Source: Shewanella pealeana ATCC 700345 (lineage in GTDB: Bacteria > Pseudomonadota > Gammaproteobacteria > Enterobacterales > Shewanellaceae). From it: 64,000 nucleotides of DNA. The DNA lies in NCBI RefSeq assembly GCF_000018285.1, contig NC_009901.1, positions 2,851,001 through 2,915,000 on the forward strand. Direction: 5' to 3'. Below the pieces are notes generated by a model that had not been told where the DNA came from, did not search any database, and saw only the letters and a list, made by a program, of their open reading frames with translations. Numbering within the stretch: position 1 is the stretch's first letter; the number at the start of each line of letters is the position of its first letter. This document shows, piece after piece, positions 28,963 to 40,018 of the stretch. The translations under genes and the position numbers were made by a program.

Positions 28963-28978
28963 CGTGACGCGGATCACA
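28963..28978. promoter_or_regulatory. Candidate CRP binding site
   Basis: CGTGA, six bases, TCACA: nine of the ten consensus positions of TGTGA-N6-TCACA. It lies about 290 bp upstream of the TonB receptor start. The distance from any mapped promoter is unknown. Confidence 0.5.
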
Positions 28979-29550
28979 CTTTTGGCAGGGTGACTTTAGT
29001 AAGTCACAGTGTTTAAGTGCTTTTTTTTTTGATGTTGCTCATATTTTTTCTCGTTAAATAGAGCTAACACTCAGTTGCTGTTCAGGAAAGGTCTGCTCGC
29101 AAATGATGACGTGTGAACAAATGTAACAACGCAACAAATCAGCAATTAACAGCTTGGTACAAATTCATCACAATTTAGCCCCTAGATATAACGGCTCTGT
29201 CCATTCAATCTAAATGGCACGCATGACTAGCCTAAACCGTAGAAGCTAGACACGAGATAGTTACAATATTGGATTTATATGAGAGGTTTTATCGTTTATA
29301 AGCTCTACATTATCTTTTCACGGTAAGTGCACACAGACCTTATAGGAAGGAGCGAGGCCATTAGCCGGTGAAATATATTCATGCATTAAGACTTAACTCT
29401 GGCAGGCTAATAGCTGAACGATATTGGAGGCTTAAGAGGTAACTTTTAAATATATTGAGGAGCATTCACATCTCACTCCTCTAATATAGAAAGTATAGAA
29501 AGCATCTAGCTGAGTTTAACGCTCTGAAATAAAGAAGATCCCTAGCAGGG
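28979..29550. other. Intergenic region with hairpins but no gene seen
   Basis: Part of an 877-bp gap between the TonB receptor and ruvB. I see a GTGACTT/AAGTCAC hairpin at 28990-29007, followed after a gap by a T tract at 29021-29030, which could end a short plus-strand RNA. A GAGGAG/CTCCTC stem lies near 29456-29482. No ORF with a plausible start and ribosome site was found. Confidence 0.4.
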
Positions 29551-30564
29551 TTAAGACACTGGCTGAATGATATTAAAGTGGCTATAGGCTCTAGGAGTGG
29601 CAATGCGCCCTCTTGGCGTTCTCTGTATAAAGCCTTGCTGAATTAAAAAAGGCTCTAACACATCTTCAATCGTTTCTCGCTCTTCGCCGATAGCCGCCGC
29701 GAGATTATCTAAACCTACTGGGCCGCCCATAAATTTGTCGATAATTGCCAACAACAACTTTCTATCCATATAGTCAAAGCCTTCCGCGTCAACATCAAGC
29801 ATATCGAGTGCTTCTTCGGCGATAATTTTAGTCACTTCACCGCGATGTTTAACTTCGGCAAAGTCACGCACGCGCCTGAGTAGGCGATTAGCGATACGTG
29901 GTGTACCACGAGAGCGACGTGCAATTTCAATCGCACCTTCGTCATCGATAGCAAGATCCATGACTTTAGCGGAGCGAGTCACAATGCTTGATAGGTCTTT
30001 AACATTGTAGAACTCGAGTCTAAGTGGAATTCCGAAACGAGCTCTTAAAGGCGAAGTTAATGCACCTGCACGGGTCGTTGCACCGACCAGTGTAAATGGC
30101 GGCAGATCTAGCTTGATTGAACGCGCGGCCGGGCCCTCTCCAATCATGATATCTAGCTGATAATCTTCCATAGCTGGATATAAAATCTCTTCAACCACGG
30201 GGCTTAAACGATGAATTTCGTCAATAAACAATACATCATTTGGCTCAAGGTTAGTTAACAAGGCAGCTAAGTCGCCAGCCTTTTCTAAAACTGGGCCGGA
30301 AGTTGACTTAATGTTCACTCCCATTTCATTGGCTACAATCATTGCCAAGGTGGTTTTACCTAAACCTGGAGGACCATAAATCAGCATATGATCCAGTGCT
30401 TCCCCTCGTTTTTGCGCTGCTTGAATAAAAATCTTAAGCTGCGCGCGAGTATCATCCTGACCGGTATACTCATCCAGCATCTTCGGACGCATAGCGCGAT
30501 CAACGGCTTCGATTTCATCGCGCTCTATTATGTTCGGTTGTATAAGTCGATCTGCTTCAATCAT
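29551..30564 (-). CDS. ruvB: Holliday junction branch migration helicase RuvB
   Basis: AAA+ hexameric motor that, with RuvA, drives branch migration. 337 aa. Walker [11 protein letters not shown], Walker [12 protein letters not shown], sensor-1 region [19 protein letters not shown] and the C-terminal winged helix ([10 protein letters not shown]) are all present. It follows ruvA by 9 bp on the minus strand and ends the ruv cluster. Confidence 0.98.
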
Positions 30565-30573
30565 CTTTTTCCC

Positions 30574-31191
30574 TTACAGCATCGATTTCAATGCAGATTT
30601 AATCAGCGTTTCTGAACTCATACCATCGGTATAAACTGATGATACTGCTTTGCTCGCTTGGGCAGGTTTATAACCCAGTGATAACAGTGCAGCAATTGCG
30701 TCTTCTTCAGCTGTGTTTACAACTTCTGACGCCTTGTAATTTGATTGCAGCATAAACTCGCGCTCAGAGCCGACAGAAGCTTCCATTAAGCTCTTTAACT
30801 TATCGCGCATTTCGACCAATAAGCGCTCGGCGGTTTTTTTACCTACGCCGGGTAATTTAACCAAAGTCGCGATATCATCTCGTTCAACACAAGCAACAAA
30901 TTCACCCGCTGTCATACCTGATAAAATCGTTAAACCCAGTTTTGGTCCAACGCCATTAGCCTTGATAAGCAATCGAAACAGACTTCTTTCTTGTTTCGAT
31001 ACGAAGCCGTATAACAACTGCGCATCTTCTCTCACCACAAAGTGAGTATAAATAACGGCCTCTTGCCCAAGCTCAGGTAGCTCGTAAAAGCTGGTGAGTG
31101 GCATTTGAAGCTCATAACCGACTCCAGAAACATCGACCAGAACTTCTGGTGCCTGTTTCTCAATAAGTATTCCGCGAATACGACCTATCAT
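30574..31191 (-). CDS. ruvA: Holliday junction DNA helicase subunit RuvA
   Basis: Tetrameric junction-binding protein that targets RuvB. 205 aa. The N-terminal OB domain ([20 protein letters not shown]), two helix-hairpin-helix motifs ([24 protein letters not shown]) and a C-terminal RuvB-contacting domain are present. The start overlaps the ruvC stop by 4 bp (ATGA), indicating coupled translation. Confidence 0.98.
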
Positions 31192-31709
31192 TTATATCGT
31201 CCATATGTTCTTACATTTGCTCTGCCAGCCAAGGCAACTAGACTCTGACTCGTGTGATAATGACACACAGCCACACCAAGCGCATCAGCGGCATCGGCTT
31301 GTGGCGCGCTTGGGAGTTTTAGTAGTTGCTGGATCATGTGCTGCACTTGCGTTTTTTGCGCGCGCCCAGTGCCCACTACCGCACTTTTAATCTGAGTTGC
31401 ACTGTATTCGGCAACGGGCAGATTAGCCGCGGTTGCCGCGACGATAGCTGCGCCTCTTGCTTGACCAAGTTTTAATGCTGAATCCGCATTTTTGGCCATA
31501 AACACCCGCTCAATCGCAAATTCATCGGGTTGATATTGTCTGATAATTTCAGATAAACCATCGAAAATCTGCTTTAGGCGTAATGGCAACTCATCAGAGC
31601 TGGTACGAATACAGCCACTGCCAACATAAACTTGTTGCCTGCCTACACATTTAATAACACCGTATCCAGTGATCCTAGACCCAGGGTCGACCCCCAAAAT
31701 AATGGCCAT
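31188..31709 (-). CDS. ruvC: Holliday junction resolvase RuvC
   Basis: Dimeric endonuclease that cuts Holliday junctions. 173 aa, RNase H-like fold. Catalytic acids visible: Asp7 ([12 protein letters not shown]), Glu in [11 protein letters not shown], and the final Asp pair in [15 protein letters not shown]. It is seven bases downstream of yebC and overlaps ruvA, forming yebC-ruvC-ruvA-ruvB. Confidence 0.98.
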
Positions 31710-31716
31710 ATTTTAC

Positions 31717-32460
31717 TTATTCCAGCCCTTCCATCACTTCGTCAGAAATTTCTGCGTTGTGATACACCTCTTGAACATCATCATGATCTTCAAGATTATC
31801 AATCAAACGAAGGAATTTAGGCGCGGTATCCGCGTCCAAATCGGCTTTTGTCGATGGGACCATAGTTACTTCAGCATTAACCGACTCAAGCCCTGCATTA
31901 TCCAATGCATCCTTCACTCTTCCAAAGTCTTCCGGTGAAGTTAGCACATCGATAGAACCATCTTCGTTAGTCACGACATCTTCGGCGCCCGCCTCTAATG
32001 CCGCGTCCATTACCGTATCTTCATCGACACCTTCATATGAAATAATGCCTTTCTTATCGAACAAATAAGCAACAGAACCGTCGGTGCCTAAGTTACCGCC
32101 AGATTTGCTGAATGCATTACGCACACCAGACACTGTACGATTTTTATTATCAGTCATCGTCTCGACTAATACCGCCGTGCCACCTGGGCCATAACCTTCA
32201 TAGATGATGGTCTCTAATACTTGCCCGTCGAGTTCACCAGCGCCACGCTTAATCGCACGTTCGACCGTATCTCGGGTCATGTTGTTAGAAAGGGATTTGT
32301 CGATGGCGGCACGTAAACGTGGGTTCGAGTCTGGATCTGAACCACCTTCGCGGGCAGCAACCGTGAGCTCTCGAATGAACTTTGTAAAAAGTTTGCCACG
32401 CTTTGCATCTTGGGCCGCTTTACGATGCTTAATGTTGGCCCATTTACTGTGTCCTGCCAT
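31717..32460 (-). CDS. yebC: YebC/PmpR family protein
   Basis: 247 aa, starting [18 protein letters not shown], the invariant family start. YebC-type proteins were described as DNA-binding transcriptional regulators; recent work shows that some members (YebC2/TACO1) relieve ribosome stalling at proline runs. E. coli YebC is also linked to ruvC, as here. The aspS terminator (32549-32575) lies upstream, so yebC-ruvCAB probably has its own promoter. Confidence 0.96.
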   Translation of the reverse strand: MAGHSKWANIKHRKAAQDAKRGKLFTKFIRELTVAAREGGSDPDSNPRLRAAIDKSLSNNMTRDTVERAIKRGAGELDGQVLETIIYEGYGPGGTAVLVETMTDNKNRTVSGVRNAFSKSGGNLGTDGSVAYLFDKKGIISYEGVDEDTVMDAALEAGAEDVVTNEDGSIDVLTSPEDFGRVKDALDNAGLESVNAEVTMVPSTKADLDADTAPKFLRLIDNLEDHDDVQEVYHNAEISDEVMEGLE

Positions 32461-32548
32461 CTCTATCTCCTCAATACTGACTTATACCCAAACGACCTGT
32501 AAGAGCTAAAGATTCGTAATTATCAAGTCTCTTGGGTATATTTTACCG

Positions 32549-32575
32549 AAAAAAAAGCCGAGTCTTAACTCGGCT
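32549..32575 (-). terminator. Terminator of aspS
   Basis: On the minus strand AGCCGAGT, TAAG, ACTCGGCT is followed by eight T residues, directly after the aspS stop. Confidence 0.9.
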
Positions 32576-32589
32576 CTTTATGGGTTTTA

Positions 32590-34383
32590 TTATTCTGTGT
32601 CTTTAGCGTCAGCTTTTGGCTCCGCTTCGACGACACTGACACCTAGTTCAGCTAACTGCACTGGATTGGCAAATCCTGGTGCATTCGTCAACGGACAAGC
32701 CGCTGTCGTCGTTTTCGGGAATGCCATCACGTCACGGATTGAGCTCGCGCCCGTCATCAACATGATGATACGGTCTAAACCGAAAGCCAAACCTGCATGT
32801 GGTGGTGTGCCGTAGCGTAATGCTTCGAGTAGGAAGCCAAACTTCTCGCTCGCTTCTTCGTCATTAATGCCTAGAATTCTAAATACAGCTGACTGCATCT
32901 TGCTGTCATGAATACGCACCGAACCGCCGCCTAATTCACAACCGTTTAGTACCATGTCATAAGCATCAGAAATCGCACCAATTGGATTCGCTTCTAGTTC
33001 TTCAGGCGTCATGTTGCTTGGCGCTGTGAATGGGTGGTGCATTGCATGCAGGCCGCCATCAGATGTGCGTTCAAACATTGGGAAGTCAACAACCCAAAGA
33101 GGCTTCCACTCGCCTTGTAGCAAGTCAAAGTCTTCACCGGCTTTAAGACGTAGTGCGCCCATCGCTTCTGCAACGATATTAGCTTTATCTGCACCGAATA
33201 GGATTAGATCGCCAGTTTGAGCACCTGTGCGCTCAAGCAATGCGTTAACCACATCTTCACTTAGGAACTTAAGTACTGGAGACTGAATGCCTTCCATGCC
33301 TTGAGCAAGGTCATTAACTTTCATCCAAGCTAGGCCTTTAGCGCCGTAAATAGTCACATACTTTGCGTATTCATCTAACTGCTTACGTGAAAGTTTCGCG
33401 CCGCCAGGAATACTTAGTACAGCAACACGGCCTTCTGGATCGTTTGCTGGACCATTAAATACTGCGAACTCAACTTCTTTGACGATATCTGCAACATCGA
33501 TTAATTCAAGCGGGTTACGTAAATCTGGCTTATCAGAACCGAAACGACGCATCGCTTCTTCGAATGTCATCTTAGGGAACTCGCCCAAATCAACATTCAA
33601 TAACTCTTTGAATAAACCACGTACCATTTCCTCAGTCTTATCCATTACTTGCGCAGAAGTCATGAATGAAGTTTCGATATCGATCTGAGTGAATTCTGGT
33701 TGGCGGTCAGCACGTAAGTCTTCATCTCGGAAGCACTTAACGATTTGGTAGTAACGGTCAAAACCTGACATCATCAACAACTGCTTAAACAATTGTGGTG
33801 ATTGCGGTAATGCGAAGAACTGACCTTTATAAGTACGGCTTGGTACTAGGTAATCACGCGCACCTTCTGGTGTCGCTTTAGTCAGGATTGGGGTTTCAAT
33901 ATCTAAGAAACCGTTGCCATCTAAGAAACGTCTTACCGCGCTAGTAACCTTTGAACGGAATACGATACGGTCAGCCATTTCTGGACGACGTAGGTCTAAG
34001 TAACGATACTTTAAACGCTGCTCTTCAGTGTTATGCTGATTTTTGTCCATGTTGATTGGCAATGGCGCTGAGCTGTTTAAAATAGTTAGCTCTAGACCCA
34101 AGATCTCAACCTCACCAGTACGCATATCTGCGTTAATCTGGCTATCCGGTCTCGCTCTTACAAGGCCTTTAATCTGAACACAAAATTCGCTGCGTAGTGT
34201 GCTTGCAACATCAAAAACTTCAGGAAGGTCTGGATCATAAACAACCTGAACGATACCTTCTCTATCACGAAGATCGAGAAAAACTACGCCGCCCAAATCT
34301 CGGCTGCGATTAACCCAACCCACTAGGGTCACTTCTTGACCTACGTGAGACTTATTGACGTCTCCACAATAATGACTGCGCAT
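32590..34383 (-). CDS. aspS: Aspartyl-tRNA synthetase
   Basis: Class II synthetase, 597 aa, bacterial type. The N-terminal OB-fold anticodon domain ([26 protein letters not shown]) is followed by the catalytic core with motif 2 ([20 protein letters not shown]), the bacterial GAD insertion and motif 3 ([12 protein letters not shown]). The full length with the GAD domain fits a discriminating AspRS. tRNA-Asp, like the tRNAs in the two arrays here, belongs to the queuosine group. Confidence 0.98.
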   Translation of the reverse strand: MRSHYCGDVNKSHVGQEVTLVGWVNRSRDLGGVVFLDLRDREGIVQVVYDPDLPEVFDVASTLRSEFCVQIKGLVRARPDSQINADMRTGEVEILGLELTILNSSAPLPINMDKNQHNTEEQRLKYRYLDLRRPEMADRIVFRSKVTSAVRRFLDGNGFLDIETPILTKATPEGARDYLVPSRTYKGQFFALPQSPQLFKQLLMMSGFDRYYQIVKCFRDEDLRADRQPEFTQIDIETSFMTSAQVMDKTEEMVRGLFKELLNVDLGEFPKMTFEEAMRRFGSDKPDLRNPLELIDVADIVKEVEFAVFNGPANDPEGRVAVLSIPGGAKLSRKQLDEYAKYVTIYGAKGLAWMKVNDLAQGMEGIQSPVLKFLSEDVVNALLERTGAQTGDLILFGADKANIVAEAMGALRLKAGEDFDLLQGEWKPLWVVDFPMFERTSDGGLHAMHHPFTAPSNMTPEELEANPIGAISDAYDMVLNGCELGGGSVRIHDSKMQSAVFRILGINDEEASEKFGFLLEALRYGTPPHAGLAFGLDRIIMLMTGASSIRDVMAFPKTTTAACPLTNAPGFANPVQLAELGVSVVEAEPKADAKDTE

Positions 34384-34553
34384 TTAACTCTTTCCTTTAT
34401 TCCGCAAAGCGATGCTTGAGGATCTGGTTCAAAACAAGACAAAAGCGGCATTATAGAGAAATATTGCCGTTTTCCAAATAACTTCTCGACTAGTCGGCTA
34501 ACTATCAATCAATTTAGATTAAAAATTAATAAGTTTGGCTTATCTTAGCAAAA

Positions 34554-37364
34554 CTAGGTACTTCTATATGCCCTACCACCCGCATTTTTTACACGATACA
34601 TCTGTTGATCCGCTGTTTTTAATAGTGCATCGATACACTCACCATCTTTTGGATAAACCGCAATACCGATACTGGCCGATACTGACACTGTTTGTTCACT
34701 AATCAAAAAAGGCTTAGATAGACTGGCTAATAAATTTTCAGTTACGTCATAAACCGATTTAAGATCTTTGATATCATTTAAAATAATCACAAACTCATCG
34801 CCACCAAGACGCCCTACCGTATCAGAGCGACGGATACCATTAGTCAGTACTTCGCTTACATGCACAAGTAATTTATCACCAACTTGGTGCCCATATCGAT
34901 CATTAACCTGTTTAAATTTGTCTAGGTCTATGAAGACCACTGCAAACTGCGCCGTATCCCGTGCATGCTGCAAGATAGCCTGTTCGAGGCGGTCTTCGAT
35001 TAGCGCACGGTTCGGTAATTGAGTTAAGCTATCGTGTTTAGCAAAGTGTGCCATTTTATTTTCGGCTTCAATACGTAAAGCGACCTCTTTACGTAAACGC
35101 TTATTGGCTAATAGTGCTATAAAGACGACTATAGTTAACATCGAAAGCACTAGAATACCGATCTTCACCTTGTTTTCATATTCCTCACGACCAAACTCGA
35201 CTGTCTGCGACGCCCACTTCTGATGGATCTGCTGCTGTCGTGTAGAATCAATATTGGCCAAAACAGCGTTGATTAATGGTAACAGGGCTTCCTTAGTATG
35301 GTGTATACCAAAATGACTGCGCTGCTCGGCGAAGTCGACTAACATAGACATTTTCAAATTAGCGTACTGCCCGCGTCGAATACCGCTGTTTAGGTTGACA
35401 ACCTTATCGATAAAGACATCTGCTTGAGCTTGACTCACTGCTCGTAGACCAGCATCACTATCAGGTACTAATATCAATTTCAGGTTTGGATACTTTCGCA
35501 TCAACTCACCCACAATATGATAGCCTTCTATGACGGCAATTCGTTGACCACTAAGCTCATCTAAACTGTAAGTACTCACGCTATTTAATGATGTTACAAC
35601 CCCCCAAGGAGAGGGCCAATAGGAATCGGTGAAACTCAATTGGAATTCACGCTCAGGCGTTTTAGCCACACTGCCAGCCATATCCACCTCACCACGGATT
35701 AAAGCATCGAGTAGGCTACCCCATTCATCGTACACTTGCGTTTCAATATCTAGCCCCAGTTCATTTGCTATGATATTAACTATCTCACTATTAACCCCCG
35801 CGTATTGACCAGCCTTTTGATACTCCATCGGGCGCCAGTTGCGAAGGTAACCGACTTTCACGGTACCAATCTCATCAATTATTCGCTGCTGAACAGGCGT
35901 TAAGTTAATCAAACTCTGCTGACTTTTAAAAATTCTATCTTCAGGGTTCAACATCCACTTTCGCTCAATTTGTGCCAATTCACTCTGAGAGATCAGCGTA
36001 AAACCTGCAGAAATTCTGTCTGCAAACCCTTGCTGACTACCCCGATTTAGCACGTACAAGTCGGTCTTAAATTCCAGAGCCATATACTGATAAAATTGAT
36101 CCCAGTTATGATTTAACAGCAAATAATGCTGAGTCCAGGCTGCTGCAGCAACAAACGCGCTAATCTCCCCTCTCTGTGATGCCTCAATCATGCTATCAAC
36201 AGAGTGATAATAACGAATTTCAGACTCGGGAAGTGTGTCAATTAGCTCAGATAGATAGGGTGACGTTGGTGAAACCGCAACAACTTTGCCTTTGAGCTCG
36301 TCTACATTTTGCAGTGGTTTCTCAAACGAGAATAAACGACTCGTCACCCGATAGATGGTATGTGCACGATTAAGCCCTGTTTGCATAGACGCACTTTCTG
36401 GATAGCCTAAGTGCACGTCGGCAATCCCCCGCTTAACATTATCGATGCTCTGTTTCATGCTGCCAGCCACAAAACGGATAGGTAGCCCTGTTTTCTCAGA
36501 CCATAACTTCCAAATATCGATTAACAAACCATGGGGGAAGCCGTCAGTGCCGATATCAGCAAATGGTTCAACCCCCATTTGCATCGCAATCACGATATCA
36601 TTTTGGTATCTAAGGTTGCCCAGCCATTTGTGCCTAAGTTCTTCGATAACCTCTGGACTGATTGCCTCAAATCCTGATGTGATTTTTGATGCTAATGCTT
36701 TATTTTCTTCCTTTAATGCTGGATAGAGGGAAAACGAAGAGATGAGCTTACGGTTCTCGAGCGGATATTTAACGGATATAGTGTTGTTAATTTGGCTTTC
36801 TCTTAGAAAGCCTTCTAAGCCCACAAATACAAGAATCTCCTCATCAATTACCGACTTCAGCAGTTCAGTACGATTATCAAAATAGGCAAATGTAAGTTTT
36901 GGCTCCAGAGACTTCAAAATTTCGATCTGGGCTGCGCCTTTTACAACCCCAACTCTGTATGGAATGATGTCAGAAAAACTTAATGGGATAGGTAGCTGAT
37001 AATTTAGATAAAGGTAACTGTTTACACTGGCTATTTTTGATGAAAAATCATACTGCAGGTCTCTTGCGCTTGTTTTCGCCATGCCGATGTGAACATCAGC
37101 CCTTCCTAGCGCTAAGTCACTTAAAGAAGTAATCCAATCCGCAGGTTTAAAAATCACTTGGGTTTGAGTCTGTTTCGACCATTCCAACCAAATATCAACC
37201 AAGAACCCACTGGGTTGATTGTTTTCATCCACAAACTGGAAAGGATAAGTATCATTACTCATCGATATGATGAGCGGAGACTTATCTACAGCCACGTCTG
37301 ACAGAGTCGGAAATGTGACAAACATTGTTGCTATTGTGAGCAATAAACAAGTGATAGTTTTCAA
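34554..37364 (-). CDS. Diguanylate cyclase with three periplasmic solute-binding domains
   Basis: 936 aa. A signal peptide is followed by three tandem SBP_bac_3 domains, at about residues 30-250 (PLIISMSNDTYPFQFVDEN), 255-480 (IVIAMQMGVEPFAD) and 505-720 (VKVGYLRNWRPMEYQ). A single membrane helix lies near 745-763, then a cytoplasmic GGDEF domain. The catalytic GGDEF is intact (854-858), and an inhibitory I-site RRSD sits five residues before it, so it should make c-di-GMP with product feedback. By analogy with amino-acid-binding SBP domains it probably senses small metabolites in the periplasm. There is no EAL domain. It is monocistronic. Confidence 0.92.
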   Translation of the reverse strand: MKTITCLLLTIATMFVTFPTLSDVAVDKSPLIISMSNDTYPFQFVDENNQPSGFLVDIWLEWSKQTQTQVIFKPADWITSLSDLALGRADVHIGMAKTSARDLQYDFSSKIASVNSYLYLNYQLPIPLSFSDIIPYRVGVVKGAAQIEILKSLEPKLTFAYFDNRTELLKSVIDEEILVFVGLEGFLRESQINNTISVKYPLENRKLISSFSLYPALKEENKALASKITSGFEAISPEVIEELRHKWLGNLRYQNDIVIAMQMGVEPFADIGTDGFPHGLLIDIWKLWSEKTGLPIRFVAGSMKQSIDNVKRGIADVHLGYPESASMQTGLNRAHTIYRVTSRLFSFEKPLQNVDELKGKVVAVSPTSPYLSELIDTLPESEIRYYHSVDSMIEASQRGEISAFVAAAAWTQHYLLLNHNWDQFYQYMALEFKTDLYVLNRGSQQGFADRISAGFTLISQSELAQIERKWMLNPEDRIFKSQQSLINLTPVQQRIIDEIGTVKVGYLRNWRPMEYQKAGQYAGVNSEIVNIIANELGLDIETQVYDEWGSLLDALIRGEVDMAGSVAKTPEREFQLSFTDSYWPSPWGVVTSLNSVSTYSLDELSGQRIAVIEGYHIVGELMRKYPNLKLILVPDSDAGLRAVSQAQADVFIDKVVNLNSGIRRGQYANLKMSMLVDFAEQRSHFGIHHTKEALLPLINAVLANIDSTRQQQIHQKWASQTVEFGREEYENKVKIGILVLSMLTIVVFIALLANKRLRKEVALRIEAENKMAHFAKHDSLTQLPNRALIEDRLEQAILQHARDTAQFAVVFIDLDKFKQVNDRYGHQVGDKLLVHVSEVLTNGIRRSDTVGRLGGDEFVIILNDIKDLKSVYDVTENLLASLSKPFLISEQTVSVSASIGIAVYPKDGECIDALLKTADQQMYRVKNAGGRAYRST

Positions 37365-37513
37365 TTACATTTCCCACAAGGTTAAAAATATGCGCGCCAT
37401 TTGTTTCAATATTGCTATTAGACAAAATTTTATGAGGAAATTCCAGTGCTAGTCTTGCCGCTTATAGACATGTTTAGCTAGAATGAGGTGTTGAACTCCC
37501 ACAATTTGATCAC

Positions 37514-38245
37514 ATGAACTCTTCACAAGACAATCTCTTTGCCAAGCCGTACGAACATGTCAGCGATTTTCAATTCGATGACAAAGTAGCAGGTGTATTT
37601 AACGATATGATCAGACGCTCTGTTCCTGGTTATGGTCAAATCATCAATACCATAGGTGATTTAGCACAAAAATATGCTACCCCTAACAGTAAAATTTATG
37701 ATTTGGGTTGCTCATTAGGCGCCGCCACATTGAGTATTCGCCGCCGTGTCGAAGGCCGTAACTGCCAAATCATCGCTATAGATAACAGCGAGTCTATGAT
37801 TGAGCGCTGTAATGAAAACTTATCGGCTTATGTTAGTGAAACGCCTGTAGAGCTAGTCTGTGGTGATATTCGCGATATCAAAATAGAGAATGCCTCTCTA
37901 GTCGTACTTAACTTTACGATGCAATTTCTCGCTCCTAGCGATCGTGAAAGTCTGCTTAAAAATATTTACCAAGGTCTTGTGCCTGGTGGTTTACTCGTAC
38001 TGTCTGAAAAGCTCTACTTTAAAGAAGATAATATCCAGACAACATTGGATGATTTACACCTCGATTTCAAAAGAGCAAATGGTTACAGTGAGTTAGAGAT
38101 CAGTCAAAAACGCAGTTCGTTAGAGAATGTAATGAAGCCTGATACGCTCGTCGAGCACGAAAATAGGATCAGAGCACAAGGGTTTAGCCAGTTCAGCGTT
38201 TGGTTCCAATGTTTTAATTTTGCATCAATGGTGGCAATTAAGTGA
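37514..38245 (+). CDS. cmoA: Carboxy-S-adenosyl-L-methionine synthase
   Basis: Makes carboxy-SAM from SAM and prephenate, the donor for cmo5U at position 34 of tRNAs. 243 aa. SAM-binding motif I is [16 protein letters not shown], and the CmoA-specific VPGYGQII and [10 protein letters not shown] segments are present. The stop overlaps the cmoB GTG start, an expected cmoAB operon. Confidence 0.97.
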   Translation: MNSSQDNLFAKPYEHVSDFQFDDKVAGVFNDMIRRSVPGYGQIINTIGDLAQKYATPNSKIYDLGCSLGAATLSIRRRVEGRNCQIIAIDNSESMIERCNENLSAYVSETPVELVCGDIRDIKIENASLVVLNFTMQFLAPSDRESLLKNIYQGLVPGGLLVLSEKLYFKEDNIQTTLDDLHLDFKRANGYSELEISQKRSSLENVMKPDTLVEHENRIRAQGFSQFSVWFQCFNFASMVAIK

Positions 38246-39234
38246 TTAGCTTTAGCTCGTTTTACAAACAAATTTCAGACTCCAGCCTACAACACTGGTT
38301 AGAGACGCTTCCATCCATTCTTGGTCAGTGGCAACGTGATCACAAACATGGCTCCCTACCAAAGTGGGAGAAAGTGCTCAATAAACTGCATTACCCTGAC
38401 GCCGACATCATAGATTTCAAAACCAGTGTAAAAATTGGTTCTGGTGAACAATTAAGTGATGGCGAAAGAGAGAAGCTTGAGAATCTTTTAGGGATTTTTA
38501 AACCTTGGCGTAAAGGCCCCTACTCACTACACGGCGTAGAAATTGATACCGAATGGCGATCAGACTGGAAGTGGGAGCGTGTCGTGCCACATATCTCCCC
38601 CCTAGCCAATCGCACCGTGTTAGATGTTGGTTGTGGTAGTGGTTATCATATGTGGCGTATGTTAGGCGAAGGTGCTAAGCACGTAGTCGGTATCGATCCA
38701 TCACCTCTGTTTATGTGCCAGTTCGAAGCCGTTAAACGTTTAGCCGGTAATGAACATCCCGTTCATTTCCTACCGCTTGGCATCGAAGAGTTACCACCGC
38801 TAGATGCCTTCGACACCGTTTTTTCGATGGGGGTTTTATATCACCGCCGCTCGCCTATTGATCACATTTATCAGTTAAGAGATCAGCTCCGCACTGGTGG
38901 TGAACTAGTACTAGAAACACTGGTGATTGATGGCGATGAAAATACCGTACTCGTGCCAAAAGACAGATATGGCAAGATGAATAACGTGTGGTTTTTGCCC
39001 TCTGTTGATGCGCTGATGCTTTGGCTAAAGAAGTGTGATTTCACCGACATACGTTGTGTCGATGTTGATGTGACCTCACTTGCAGAGCAAAGAAGCACTC
39101 AATGGATGCCAAATGAGTCATTAGTAGACTATTTAGACCCTAATGATGTTAGCCTTACGGTTGAAGGTTATCCAGCGCCTAAAAGGGCGACAATCATTGC
39201 CACCAAGAATCAACCTAATAAAGATTTGATCTAG
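38242..39234 (+). CDS. cmoB: tRNA U34 carboxymethyltransferase
   Basis: Transfers the carboxymethyl group from carboxy-SAM to hydroxyuridine-34 of tRNA, giving cmo5U. 330 aa; GTG start overlapping cmoA by 4 bp. Conserved [24 protein letters not shown] motif [13 protein letters not shown] and [15 protein letters not shown] are visible. It is followed after 23 bp by the retropepsin-like lipoprotein gene, which may be read through from the cmo promoter. Confidence 0.97.
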   Translation: MISFSSFYKQISDSSLQHWLETLPSILGQWQRDHKHGSLPKWEKVLNKLHYPDADIIDFKTSVKIGSGEQLSDGEREKLENLLGIFKPWRKGPYSLHGVEIDTEWRSDWKWERVVPHISPLANRTVLDVGCGSGYHMWRMLGEGAKHVVGIDPSPLFMCQFEAVKRLAGNEHPVHFLPLGIEELPPLDAFDTVFSMGVLYHRRSPIDHIYQLRDQLRTGGELVLETLVIDGDENTVLVPKDRYGKMNNVWFLPSVDALMLWLKKCDFTDIRCVDVDVTSLAEQRSTQWMPNESLVDYLDPNDVSLTVEGYPAPKRATIIATKNQPNKDLI

Positions 39235-39257
39235 CCAAAATAGTAATGGGAAGCACT

Positions 39258-40013
39258 ATGTTCAAGCAGATAATTTGTATCGCCGCGATTTCAGCCCTGA
39301 TATCGGGTTGCGCAACGACGAAAGAAAACAACGCACCGATCCCTGTTGATGCCGCTGCGTTAGAAGCCAGCCTAACTAAACAAGAAACGAATATTCTTGG
39401 TGCAATCGATAGCTGCAATCAAGCACAGTCAGTCGGCTTTGCCTCTCTAACCATGCAAATTGAAGAACTCAATACCAAAGTTGAGCAACTTAACGTCAAG
39501 GAAAAAGCGGCAGTCGTTCCCGTTATCGCGCCAGTACAATGCCCTCCTTCACCTATTGGTGACAAGTTTATGCTAGGCGCTATCGAAAACGTTTATGTCG
39601 ATGAGGTTAAAGCAAGTTTTGATACTCGAATTGACACCGGCGCCGAATCTTCATCGCTCGATGCACGTAATATCATTCTATTTGAAAGAGATGGCAGTCA
39701 ATGGGTTCGATTTGACGTATTTACTCAAGGTGATAAGCAGCCAGCTAAGACATTTGAGTCAAAAGTTGAACGTTTTGTAAGGATCAAGCAAGACTCTGAT
39801 GAGAAAAGTGATCGCAGACCCGTTATCCATGCACACCTAGAGATAGGTCAATATAAGGCCGAGACAGAGCTAAACTTAAGCGATCGCAGTCATTTGGAGT
39901 ATCCATTGTTACTTGGACGCAAGTTTATGCAAGACATCGCTGTTGTCGATGTTGGACAAAATTATATCCATGGAAAAAAACAAGACGCTCAGCCGTCTAA
40001 GACAAAAAAATAG
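39258..40013 (+). CDS. Retropepsin-like (putative ATP-dependent zinc protease family) lipoprotein
   Basis: I start at the ATG at 39258, which begins MFKQIICIAAISALISGC, a lipoprotein signal with lipobox ISGC; an ATG at 39246 is also possible. After a coiled-coil-like linker (about 65-85) a retropepsin-type aspartyl protease domain carries DTGAESSSLDA (catalytic Asp at about 126) and a C-terminal YPLLLGRKFM strand. The family is annotated in databases as an ATP-dependent zinc protease, but the motif is that of a single-domain aspartic protease that must dimerise. Its homologues neighbour RimK-like ATP-grasp ligases. It starts a run of five tightly packed genes and would sit on the periplasmic side. 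Confidence 0.82.
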   Translation: MFKQIICIAAISALISGCATTKENNAPIPVDAAALEASLTKQETNILGAIDSCNQAQSVGFASLTMQIEELNTKVEQLNVKEKAAVVPVIAPVQCPPSPIGDKFMLGAIENVYVDEVKASFDTRIDTGAESSSLDARNIILFERDGSQWVRFDVFTQGDKQPAKTFESKVERFVRIKQDSDEKSDRRPVIHAHLEIGQYKAETELNLSDRSHLEYPLLLGRKFMQDIAVVDVGQNYIHGKKQDAQPSKTKK

Positions 40014-40018
40014 GATAA

